Position numbers and translations under genes: made by a program. Of a stretch of DNA of 30,679 nucleotides, positions 15,096 to 20,967 are shown one piece after another. Position 1 is the first letter of the stretch, and each line of letters begins with the position of its first letter. The notes under the pieces are model-generated. The model was not told the origin of the DNA. It did not search any database and saw nothing but the letters and a program-made list of their open reading frames with translations. Origin of the DNA: an uncultured Ruminococcus sp. (lineage in GTDB: Bacteria; Bacillota; Clostridia; Oscillospirales; Ruminococcaceae). The stretch is taken from the NCBI GenBank assembly GCA_910577575.1, contig CAJTOG010000016.1, forward strand, positions 1 to 30,679, written 5' to 3'.

Positions 15096-16490
15096 TCAAC
15101 CCTTTATAAGCCAAGTCAGAAACGATAACAACAGAATAAGCGGAACAACGGCATACAGATTCATGACATTCATAAACCTGTTTGTAAAGTACCAGAAGAA
15201 CGCAATTGCACCATTATCACCGCCGATACTCGTATCAAGCTTATCAATATCGGCACTTTCTACAGCACTGTTAAAAGAATCCTGGTCGATTTCAAGAGAA
15301 ATATCTTCATCTTTTCCGGAACTGTCATCTGATTCTTCGGGTGGCTGTTCAGGCTCGTCTGATATATCAATGTCAAACATATCAGCAAGACCAATTTTGA
15401 AACATTCCCACATATTTGACGGAAGTTCCCGAAGTGTTGTCAGAATTGCATCAAGTTTTTCATGAACGGCGGAAGAAACATTGACTGTAACTTCAACAGT
15501 CTTATCCAGAACAGCCTGGAGAATGTCTTTAAGATATGAAGAAATTTCAGACAGGTCAGTGCCTGAACCGGAAGAACTGCCGGAAGTTCCGGAAACAGTT
15601 GTAACAGGCGGCGGAACAGTGGTAACCGGTTCACCTGAATCAAGTCCAGGATTTGTAGTGCCGTCAGTAAAAATTTCATAAACCGAAAAAGAATAATTGT
15701 CTACATTGTCTTCCATGGTAACAGAAATTTCACTACCAGAAGATAATCCATAAGGAGTTGTAAAAACATCTGTAAACCTACAAAGTGAACCGATAAAAGA
15801 CAAATTTGAAAATTCTTTTAAACAGTGCGAAGAGTAAGAAGAGCCGGAATAAAATCCATTACCGGAAGAAGTATATCCGTCAGAATCCAAAAAAACAGCC
15901 AAATGCTGATTTGATGACTGTGTTGTATATGTAAGAGGTTCGTTCAGATGCGAATTGCCGTTAACCTTATGGGCAATCCTGATGCCCGTTCCTCCGGGAA
16001 TGAAGGACATATATTTATAGCGGTCCTGCGAATTGACATAACTTGAATTATAATTGAAAGCAACAGTAAAATTATCTCCTGCATGAACAGGCAGACAGGT
16101 AACAACGGAATAAACAAAATACTCTTCCTCATCAGAATATGACATAACCTGCGAAAACCCTGTTACATCCTGGTCAAAAAGATATATTGACGAGAGTTCA
16201 GAAACGTCATTGCCAAGCCATGTTCCAGAACCACCATAGAAGCTTAAATGATTCAGCTTTTCAGGAGTATTCACAATTGACGGGTCATAGAAAGACTTGT
16301 AAATAGTATGGAACAGATAAATTCCGTCTGAATCAGGCTGACAATTAAAAGTAGAAAGAGTTGCCTTTGTATAAAGATTTTTCGGGGCTACATATGCCAG
16401 CAAACTGACCGGAGAAGATAAAAATGCGAAAGGAAACAATAAAACTGTCAGAATAATTATGAATGATATTCCCTTACGCATTTTTAACAC
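15096..16490 (-). CDS. pIII-like adsorption protein (signal peptide, linker, C-terminal anchor)
   Basis: A 464-residue secreted and membrane-anchored protein, the largest in the element. It has an N-terminal signal peptide (about 1-32), a Ser/Tyr/Asn-rich extracellular domain (about 35-280) and a Thr/Pro/Ser/Gly-rich flexible linker (about 285-315). A region with helix-forming stretches and an acidic segment follows (about 316-420), and then one C-terminal transmembrane helix (about 436-460) ending in Lys-Gly. This plan matches filamentous phage pIII, whose N-terminal domains bind the host and whose C-terminus releases the virion from the membrane. The receptor on this host is unknown. It starts 4 bases after the 106-residue gene, with AGTAGGTG upstream. 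Confidence 0.78.
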   Translation of the reverse strand: MLKMRKGISFIIILTVLLFPFAFLSSPVSLLAYVAPKNLYTKATLSTFNCQPDSDGIYLFHTIYKSFYDPSIVNTPEKLNHLSFYGGSGTWLGNDVSELSSIYLFDQDVTGFSQVMSYSDEEEYFVYSVVTCLPVHAGDNFTVAFNYNSSYVNSQDRYKYMSFIPGGTGIRIAHKVNGNSHLNEPLTYTTQSSNQHLAVFLDSDGYTSSGNGFYSGSSYSSHCLKEFSNLSFIGSLCRFTDVFTTPYGLSSGSEISVTMEDNVDNYSFSVYEIFTDGTTNPGLDSGEPVTTVPPPVTTVSGTSGSSSGSGTDLSEISSYLKDILQAVLDKTVEVTVNVSSAVHEKLDAILTTLRELPSNMWECFKIGLADMFDIDISDEPEQPPEESDDSSGKDEDISLEIDQDSFNSAVESADIDKLDTSIGGDNGAIAFFWYFTNRFMNVMNLYAVVPLILLLSFLTWLIKG

Positions 16491-16494
16491 CTAC

Positions 16495-16815
16495 TTAATT
16501 CTTTTTGATAACCTTGAAGCCATTTACTTCAAATTTGCCTTTGGAAAGTCCCATAGTCATGGAAATTTCACTGTTGAGAATACGGCAAAGTGCTTCATCA
16601 ACAACGGTTTCGGAAGATTTCTCTGAAATACCAAGCGACCGGCATACATAAACTTTCTTTAGTTTCTGCTCAACGATTTTTAAACCAAATTCGCCCTCTT
16701 CAATGTTTTCATCAGATATACAACGCAAAAGCCTGTTTGACCAGTCTATAACCTCGCCTGTTGTATCTGATGTGAATTGTCCGTGCTGGGACTGAAAACC
16801 TATTAATTTTATCAT
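16495..16815 (-). CDS. 106-residue phage protein, possible ssDNA-binding (pV-like) protein
   Basis: A soluble protein of mixed charge with no membrane segment (begins MIKLIGFQSQHGQ), encoded just before the pIII-like gene with AAGGAG 8 bases before the ATG. Size, solubility and place after the early small genes suggest the single-strand binding protein that coats phage DNA before assembly, like M13 pV. I cannot confirm an OB fold by eye, so this is inference. Confidence 0.55.
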   Translation of the reverse strand: MIKLIGFQSQHGQFTSDTTGEVIDWSNRLLRCISDENIEEGEFGLKIVEQKLKKVYVCRSLGISEKSSETVVDEALCRILNSEISMTMGLSKGKFEVNGFKVIKKN

Positions 16816-16857
16816 TTTTATAACTCCTTACCCTTTCGGTAATGGGCAGACCGTTTT

Positions 16858-17016
16858 TTAATTCCATTCATCAGGAAAGACAAGACCAAAACCGGAAACG
16901 TCACCGGAAAGCATATCACTGTAGGATTCTGAATAAAACTCCATTAAATCTTCTTAAGTACGGTTGTACTTTATACAGCATTCTTCTAATCTTTCATGAA
17001 ATTCTTCTTTTGTCAT
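16858..17016 (-). pseudogene. Small phage gene interrupted by an in-frame stop codon
   Basis: From ATG 17014-17016 (AAGGAG 7 bases upstream) the frame codes 20 residues (MTKEEFHERL...) and meets TAA at 16954-16956. It then stays open for another 31 codons with sensible composition, ending at 16858-16860. One base change would restore a 52-residue protein. A restart at the ATG just after the stop is possible. The sequence around its end (CTCCTTACCCTTTCGG) repeats the end of the neighbouring 57-residue gene, which hints at a local duplication. Confidence 0.5.
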
Positions 17017-17027
17017 ATTCATACTCC

Positions 17028-17201
17028 TTATCCCTTTCGGCATTGGGCAAGCCGGTTTTTCATCCTGTTCAGAACAAACATAACCACACGCAAATCACTC
17101 TTCAAAGGGTGGTTGTCCATGTATGATACATCATAGTAATAGGATTCCAGAGCATTTATAACTATCCTCAGTTGATTTTCAGTAAGACTGATTCTTAACA
17201 T
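17028..17201 (-). CDS. 57-residue phage protein, first gene of the minus-strand operon
   Basis: The frame is open to 17351, but the promoter lies inside that extension. The true start is therefore the ATG at 17201, with AAAGGAG 10 bases upstream. The product is small, soluble and basic at its end (MLRISLTENQ... to AQCRKG), mainly helical. It follows a structured leader of about 100 nt. Role unknown; an early regulatory or replication protein is possible. Confidence 0.55.
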   Translation of the reverse strand: MLRISLTENQLRIVINALESYYYDVSYMDNHPLKSDLRVVMFVLNRMKNRLAQCRKG

Positions 17202-17227
17202 ATCATGAACACTCCTTTGTTTTTGTC

Positions 17228-17268
17228 GAACCGCTCCCCAGAAGCTCCGGATTTCTTCGGGTGGGTTC
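17228..17268 (-). promoter_or_regulatory. Structured 5' leader of the phage minus-strand transcript
   Basis: Between the promoter and the first gene a nested stem forms: GAACC with GGTTC (17228-17232 with 17264-17268), and inside it CCC-GAAG with CTTC-GGG (about 17237-17244 with 17255-17261). It is not followed by a T run, so it is not a plain terminator. It may protect the RNA or be a binding site for phage protein. Confidence 0.45.
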
Positions 17269-17309
17269 TTTAAGATAAATGTCAAAGCATTTTTTTGTCT
17301 TACAATAAT

Positions 17310-17338
17310 ATTATAATAAGTAAGACTTTGAATGTCAA
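17310..17338 (-). promoter_or_regulatory. Consensus promoter of the phage structural/replication operon
   Basis: On the minus strand TTGACA (17333-17338) and TATAAT (17310-17315) are separated by exactly 17 bp. It stands back to back with the plus-strand promoter; only 6 bp (GGGGTA) separate the two -35 boxes. Confidence 0.82.
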
Positions 17339-17344
17339 GGGGTA

Positions 17345-17373
17345 TTGACAAAATTCTTTAAATTCGTTATAAT
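17345..17373 (+). promoter_or_regulatory. Consensus promoter of the RHH-DUF2726 operon
   Basis: TTGACA (17345-17350) and TATAAT (17368-17373) have a 17-bp spacer, 24 bp before the TTG start of the RHH gene. With the opposite promoter it forms an inverted repeat, TGTCAA-GGGGTA-TTGACA (17333-17350), a possible operator. Confidence 0.82.
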
Positions 17374-17396
17374 CATACAAAAAAGGGGTGATTAAA

Positions 17397-17558
17397 TTGG
17401 ATAAAATGCAATACACTGAATCACAACAAAAGACAATAAGAATGGAAAAAGACTTAATAGAGAAAATCGAAGAACTGAGAAAAGGAACAGAGAGAGATTT
17501 TAGCAAACAGGTTAAATTTATGCTTAGAAAATACATTGAGTTTACGGAGGAAAAATAA
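17397..17558 (+). CDS. Ribbon-helix-helix (Arc/CopG-like) DNA-binding protein
   Basis: A 53-residue protein read from TTG 17397, with AAGGGGTG 6-7 bases upstream; the first ATG (17406) is too far from that site. The segment KTIRMEKDLIEKIEELR looks like the beta-strand and first helix of an RHH fold, and the helix RDFSKQVKFMLRKYIE like the second. Such dimers repress their own promoters, so it probably binds the dyad between the two divergent promoters and sets the balance between the two transcripts. That target is inference. It is followed immediately by the DUF2726 gene, whose GGAGG lies in its last codons. Confidence 0.7.
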   Translation: MDKMQYTESQQKTIRMEKDLIEKIEELRKGTERDFSKQVKFMLRKYIEFTEEK

Positions 17559-17559
17559 A

Positions 17560-18342
17560 ATGCCGGAACAAGCTTTAATGGTATTAATATTCTTTGCAAT
17601 AATTTTAGGAGCTGTAATAACATTAATAGTAATATTAGTATATCAAAAGCATAAGTTTAACAATAAAAATAATAAAAGCAATTATGAAAATAGTCCTCAA
17701 ATAAGAAGAGAGTTATTAATTGAATGTGAAAAGCAAAAAAACAATTCACAACAAACAAAATCCGATTTGAATCTTTATAGCGTAGAAGAAATGGAATTGG
17801 ATTTAAAAGATTTGTTTGAAAACAATCCTAATATAGTTCAGAGTGCAAGTCAATATCCAAGGCAAACAAATTATAATTCACCAAATCGAGCGAATAGGCA
17901 GGCAAAGGCAACTACACAAAAATCCAGAAGCAATTATCTTCCTTATCACAGAAAATATTTACTGACTAAACGTGAATACGGATTTTATAAAAAGCTGAAA
18001 CCGATTGCCGACAAGTATAATCTACAGGTTTTAGCAAAAATCAGATTTGCAGATTTAGTTGAAGTTGATGAAAATGTTAATTCGAATTACAAACAGACTT
18101 GGTTTTATAAGATTCAGGCTAAACATATTGACTTTGCTATAGCTGATGAAATGAAAATAATAGTCCTGCTGGAACTTGATGACAGCACACACAGGCAGAC
18201 TGACCGCATAGAACGTGATGAATTTGTTAATGCAGTTACTAAAAAATGCGGATATATTTTAATACATACATATGGAGAATTAGAAAATATTGAAAAAGAA
18301 ATGAGAAAATACAGAAAATCCACTTTGAAAGCTATTAGTTAA
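17560..18342 (+). CDS. Membrane-anchored DUF2726 (PD-(D/E)XK-like) protein
   Basis: A 260-residue protein with one N-terminal transmembrane helix (about 4-28), a long polar linker rich in Asn, Gln and Ser (30-125) and a C-terminal DUF2726 domain (about 126-250). The domain shows HIDFAI (Asp191) and LLELDDSTH (Glu205, Asp207), the acidic residues of a restriction-endonuclease-like fold, then the family-typical DRxERDEFVN. The ATG at 17560 is preferred over a TTG 24 bases earlier because GGAGG lies 9 bases upstream. It is a cargo gene pointing away from the structural genes. Superinfection exclusion, defence against other phages, or a role in DNA processing at the membrane are all possible; none is proven. 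Confidence 0.75.
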   Translation: MPEQALMVLIFFAIILGAVITLIVILVYQKHKFNNKNNKSNYENSPQIRRELLIECEKQKNNSQQTKSDLNLYSVEEMELDLKDLFENNPNIVQSASQYPRQTNYNSPNRANRQAKATTQKSRSNYLPYHRKYLLTKREYGFYKKLKPIADKYNLQVLAKIRFADLVEVDENVNSNYKQTWFYKIQAKHIDFAIADEMKIIVLLELDDSTHRQTDRIERDEFVNAVTKKCGYILIHTYGELENIEKEMRKYRKSTLKAIS

Positions 18343-18351
18343 TCAGAATAG

Positions 18352-18383
18352 ACCGCTCAAATTTTGGGCGGTTTTCTTTATTT
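18352..18383 (+). terminator. Terminator of the RHH-DUF2726 operon
   Basis: ACCGCTCA (18352-18359) pairs with TGGGCGGT (18365-18372), with one G-U pair and a 5-nt loop, followed by TTTCTTTATTTT. It lies just after the DUF2726 stop. Confidence 0.8.
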
Positions 18384-18439
18384 TAAGACTCATTCCCTCC
18401 CCCCACCCAATTATATAAATTCGCTTTTATGCTCGATGT

Positions 18440-18588
18440 TCATTCTTGGAATTGGCAAGTTACACCATATTACGAATCAGGCAAGGAACAGAAAAAAATT
18501 TTGCTTTTACGTAAACTCCAAAGCATAATTTTTTTCTTTTTCCTGTCTGATTCTTCATTGGTGTAAGTGCCAATTATACCAAGAATGA
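18440..18588. repeat. Large imperfect palindrome, copy 1 (candidate origin/packaging signal)
   Basis: The ends read TCATTCTTGG and CCAAGAATGA. Moving inward the arms keep matching with small gaps (AATTGGCA with TGCCAATT, TTACACCA with TGGTGTAA, GAATCAGGCA with TGTCTGATTC, AAAAAAATTTTGC with GCATAATTTTTTT), leaving a short loop near 18515. In single-stranded phage DNA this would form a ~65-bp hairpin. It lies in the main intergenic region of the element, where inoviruses keep origins and the packaging signal. A diverged second copy follows. Confidence 0.65.
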
Positions 18589-18629
18589 ACGGAGGATAAT
18601 ATTTGATGTGCTGTCCGGTGTTTCTGATT

Positions 18630-18652
18630 ATCCAGGATGATGTTATTTGGAT
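18630..18652. repeat. Small hairpin after palindrome 1
   Basis: ATCCA (18630-18634) and TGGAT (18648-18652) enclose a loop containing GATGATGTT. It is preceded by ATATTTGATGTGCTGTCC and GGTGTTTCTG, nearly the same as before the hairpin at 18868. The stem bases differ from that copy while the loop is kept. Confidence 0.45.
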
Positions 18653-18677
18653 TCTATCCGGAATTTGGGGATTCTAT

Positions 18678-18827
18678 TCATTCTTGGCATTGGCAAGTAT
18701 ACATCATATTTCAAGTCCGTCAAGGGTCGGAAAAATTTTTTGTTTGATAAAACAGGCAAAAATTTTTTCCTTTTTTCCCCTTGACTGACTCTCCATATGA
18801 TGTCAGTGCCAATTATGCCAAGAATGA
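18678..18827. repeat. Large imperfect palindrome, copy 2
   Basis: Same design as the palindrome at 18440: ends TCATTCTTGG and CCAAGAATGA, then ATTGGCA with TGCCAAT, ACATCATAT with ATATGATGT, AGTCCGTCAAGG with CCTTGACTGACT in part, and A/T-rich centre arms. The two copies differ in many bases yet both keep their pairing, so the structure rather than the exact sequence seems to be conserved. Confidence 0.65.
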
Positions 18828-18867
18828 GATAGAATGCTGATATTTGATGTGCTATCCGGTGTTTCTG

Positions 18868-18894
18868 TTCATCTCGGATGATGTTCGAGATGAA
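18868..18894. repeat. Perfect small hairpin next to the right element boundary
   Basis: TTCATCTCG (18868-18876) and CGAGATGAA (18886-18894) form a perfect 9-bp stem around the 9-nt loop GATGATGTT. It ends 10 bp before the direct repeat begins at 18905. The loop is shared with the hairpin at 18630-18652. It may be a Rep recognition or nick site, a complementary-strand origin or part of the packaging signal. Confidence 0.6.
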
Positions 18895-18974
18895 GTCGCT
18901 GAATAACTACCATTTGGTGCAACAACAAAAAAGGAGGAATCCGGAGATAGCGGACTGAATATGCGGATATTCCG

Positions 18975-19190
18975 CTAAATATCACTGTCCATATTCAGAA
19001 GCACAAGGATATTTTCTGTAATTTCGTGGATTGTTTCAGCACGGACTATAGCCGAAGCGAGTTCACTGCAGTCAACAACATCGGGACAGCCGTACCTGAT
19101 ATTTTTCCGCAGTTCTTTGAGTTCCGATTCAGCACGGCATCTGATGTTGTATATGTAACTCATCAGCAGCAATGTTTCTTTCTGGGTCAT
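18975..19190 (-). CDS. 71-residue phage protein downstream of rep, copy 2
   Basis: Identical in protein sequence, and by eye in DNA, to the gene at 11614-11829. It directly follows rep copy 2. Function unknown. Confidence 0.55.
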   Translation of the reverse strand: MTQKETLLLMSYIYNIRCRAESELKELRKNIRYGCPDVVDCSELASAIVRAETIHEITENILVLLNMDSDI

Positions 19191-20207
19191 TTATGGGACG
19201 ACCTCCCCGCTTATGACATCTGTTGCCGTTCCGTCGGGATTGAATATGTATGCAAGAATATAATTGTCATTTCTCCAGATGTATCTGTATATTGTTTCAT
19301 CGGGTGCATCGTCTGTGCTTTCATCATCAACGTGTAACAAATCGCCGTCTTCTGCGTCGTCAAGTTCAAGAAGCTTTATGGCTTTGCGGAAAACTCCGGC
19401 ACAGGATGTGAGACGGCGGTGTGCAAGTGCGTCAGTCAGAGTGCTGACAACTTCATCAGTCAGCTTATAGCTTTTAAATATATAGTCCTTAGACTTGACT
19501 GTGTATTTCGCAGTTTCAACAACAGCTGACCTGATATTTTTTGTTCCCGAACCTGTTTTCTTGTCCCTGCAAATCTCTATTCTGACCATTTTTATAGAAT
19601 TATCGCCCATTTCTTTCTGCCATGCCTTAAGAAGATAATCGCGACTAATGTAATACTTGTTAGACTTTTTAAAATAATCAGGATTTACTGCGGCAATTAC
19701 ATGAAAATGCGGATGATAACCCGTTGTTTTATTGTTGAATGTGACTTCCAGTGCCTTGAAATAGCCCTTTATTGACTTTTTGAAGTTAACATGATTCTTA
19801 GAAAAAAGATTAGTAAAAGCTTTTTGCATTTTAATGATGGTTTCCTTAAGCTTATCACCTGTAACGCTTGGAATAGTAAGGGTTATGAAGATAAATCTGT
19901 AGTCTTTTTGCAGATACTCAACTACTTTGGAAATATTAAAGCCCAGTTTCATGGAACGCCGCCAGTTGCACATAGGGCATAAACGATTCTTACAGAAATT
20001 TGCGTTGACAAGCTTATCTGATGAATTGTAGTCAAGTAAACTTCCGCACTCTTTTACCCTGTCATAATATTTTAAATTATTTAATCTTTTATAGGACTGA
20101 GCGAGCTTTAACCCCTCTTTCTTTCGGGGCTTGAAGTTATCTCTAAGTTCCTCAACAATACTGTTGTATCTTTTAATTTTTTCGGACTTTTTACATCTGC
20201 ATTTCAT
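19191..20207 (-). CDS. rep: Rolling-circle replication initiator, Rep_1 family, copy 2
   Basis: A 338-residue, full-length copy with the cysteine cluster, HUH motif (HPHFH) and ETAKY motif intact. It differs from the copy at 11830 only in the first ~50 residues: for example F5C, P8S, T11I, I18V, E23D, I33L and R46K in ATG-based numbering, first copy to second. It keeps its AGGTG ribosome site, but the sequence upstream of 20230 is not phage-like and has no visible CTTGATA motif. Expression would depend on a host promoter. If made, it could act in trans on the complete element. Confidence 0.88.
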   Translation of the reverse strand: MKCRCKKSEKIKRYNSIVEELRDNFKPRKKEGLKLAQSYKRLNNLKYYDRVKECGSLLDYNSSDKLVNANFCKNRLCPMCNWRRSMKLGFNISKVVEYLQKDYRFIFITLTIPSVTGDKLKETIIKMQKAFTNLFSKNHVNFKKSIKGYFKALEVTFNNKTTGYHPHFHVIAAVNPDYFKKSNKYYISRDYLLKAWQKEMGDNSIKMVRIEICRDKKTGSGTKNIRSAVVETAKYTVKSKDYIFKSYKLTDEVVSTLTDALAHRRLTSCAGVFRKAIKLLELDDAEDGDLLHVDDESTDDAPDETIYRYIWRNDNYILAYIFNPDGTATDVISGEVVP

Positions 20208-20326
20208 ATTGTTCACCTGCTTTTAATTTAATTCAAAATTTTGATTTTATTATATCGTAGTATGTGGTAAATAAATTATTTTGTTTTATAACATCATTTG
20301 CCGTTTAAATTTTTTCATTTACACTA

Positions 20327-20355
20327 TTGACAACCTTAAGATAATGTAGTATAAT
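20327..20355 (+). promoter_or_regulatory. Consensus promoter of the sensory hydrogenase operon
   Basis: TTGACA (20327-20332) and TATAAT (20350-20355) with a 17-bp spacer. About 10 bp further on, AAAATGTAA and TTATATTTT form an imperfect dyad (about 20368-20392), a possible operator near the transcription start; it does not match the Rex consensus. Confidence 0.75.
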
Positions 20356-20459
20356 ATAATAAATAAAAAAATGTAATAATATGTTATATTTTTATACCTG
20401 TATCACAAACAAAAATGTCGATACAGAAAATTATACTTGTTTTTAGGAGTATTTCTAAC

Positions 20460-20702
20460 ATGATGAAAATAACAGTATGTATTGGTTCGTCTTGTCATAT
20501 CAAAGGTGCAAGACAGGTAGCTGAAAGGCTTAAAAACCTTATTTCTGAAAATTATCTTGATGACCGTATAGAATTAAGCGGTACATTTTGTATGGGCAAA
20601 TGTCAGCAAGGCGTATGTCTTACAGTTGATGGTAAATTTTATTCTGTTTCACCGGAACAGGTCACAGATTTTTTTGAAATTGAAATAAAAGGAAGGTTAT
20701 AA
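20460..20702 (+). CDS. Thioredoxin-like [2Fe-2S] ferredoxin (NuoE C-terminal type), first copy
   Basis: An 80-residue electron carrier. It has the four cysteines of the thioredoxin-like [2Fe-2S] fold: CIGSSC near the N-terminus (Cys7, Cys12) and CMGKC in the second half. It resembles the C-terminal half of NuoE and the HydC-type subunits of [FeFe] hydrogenases. The ATG at 20460 follows AGGAG by 10 bases; an upstream in-frame start at 20415 lacks a ribosome site. It is the first gene of the operon, 2 bp before its paralogue, and probably passes electrons to or from the hydrogenase modules. Confidence 0.85.
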   Translation: MMKITVCIGSSCHIKGARQVAERLKNLISENYLDDRIELSGTFCMGKCQQGVCLTVDGKFYSVSPEQVTDFFEIEIKGRL

Positions 20703-20704
20703 GC

Positions 20705-20965
20705 ATGATATTTATAGAAATTTGTGTAGGGTCTTCATGCCACCTGAAAGGTTCTGAAAAAATTATACATCTGTTTCAAACAGCAATTGCTGAACACAAA
20801 CTTGAAAACGATGTAATTCTCAGCGGGAGCTTCTGTATAGGAAAATGTAATCAAATCGGAGTAACAGTACAGATAGACGAAGATATTTTTACAGGTGTCA
20901 CACCTGAACATTTTCGGGAATTTTTTGAACAGAATGTTCTTTCTCGTATCAATAAGGAGATATAA
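20705..20965 (+). CDS. Thioredoxin-like [2Fe-2S] ferredoxin, second copy
   Basis: An 86-residue paralogue of the preceding gene, with CVGSSC and CIGKC in the same places and HxKG after the first pair. It starts 2 bp after the first copy ends and ends 2 bp before the sensory hydrogenase, so translation is tightly coupled. The two copies have clearly diverged, suggesting different partners or potentials rather than a recent duplication. Confidence 0.85.
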   Translation: MIFIEICVGSSCHLKGSEKIIHLFQTAIAEHKLENDVILSGSFCIGKCNQIGVTVQIDEDIFTGVTPEHFREFFEQNVLSRINKEI

Positions 20966-20967
20966 GT

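Larger units (their letters stand above)
11544..18904 (-). mobile_element. Integrated inovirus-like (filamentous phage) genome, 7361 bp
   Basis: The segment between the left ends of two copies of a direct repeat is exactly 7361 bp, a usual inovirus size. It carries the hallmark set in one minus-strand run: a small ssDNA-binding candidate, a signal-peptide plus C-terminal-anchor adsorption protein, several 40-140 residue membrane proteins, a candidate coat protein followed by a terminator, a Zot/pI-type ATPase and a rolling-circle Rep. A divergent two-gene unit and a hairpin-rich intergenic region complete it. There is no integrase, lysis gene, capsid, portal or terminase. If excised between the repeats, the circle would have one rep gene. 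Whether it is still active is unknown; one small gene has an in-frame stop. Confidence 0.85.
18905..20230. repeat. Direct repeat, right copy (truncated second element copy)
   Basis: The gap-free partner of 11544-12869. It contains the 71-residue gene and a complete rep but stops about 23 bp before the rep start; the zot-rep origin and all other phage genes are missing. It is followed by unrelated host sequence beginning with the palindrome TCAAAATTTTGA (20233-20244). Confidence 0.92.

Noticed and set aside
17202..17351. N-terminal extension of the 57-residue phage gene (107-codon frame)
   Set aside because: The extension covers the promoter and the structured leader; a good ribosome site precedes the internal ATG at 17201.
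17536..17559. TTG start for the DUF2726 protein
   Set aside because: It lies within the RHH gene; the ATG at 17560 has GGAGG at the right distance and directly begins the membrane helix.
18440..18894. CRISPR array or simple tandem repeats
   Set aside because: Only two diverged units about 240 bp apart, each a long palindrome; no short regular repeats with unique spacers.
11830..20207. Duplicated 341-codon gene read as a composite transposon with two transposase copies
   Set aside because: The protein has HPHFH and ETAKY motifs of Rep_1 rolling-circle initiators, there are no transposase motifs or terminal repeats, and the genes in between are filamentous-phage genes.
20356..20400. Rex (redox repressor) operator in the hydrogenase promoter region
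   Set aside because: The dyad AAAATGTAA/TTATATTTT does not fit TTGTGA-N6-TCACAA.
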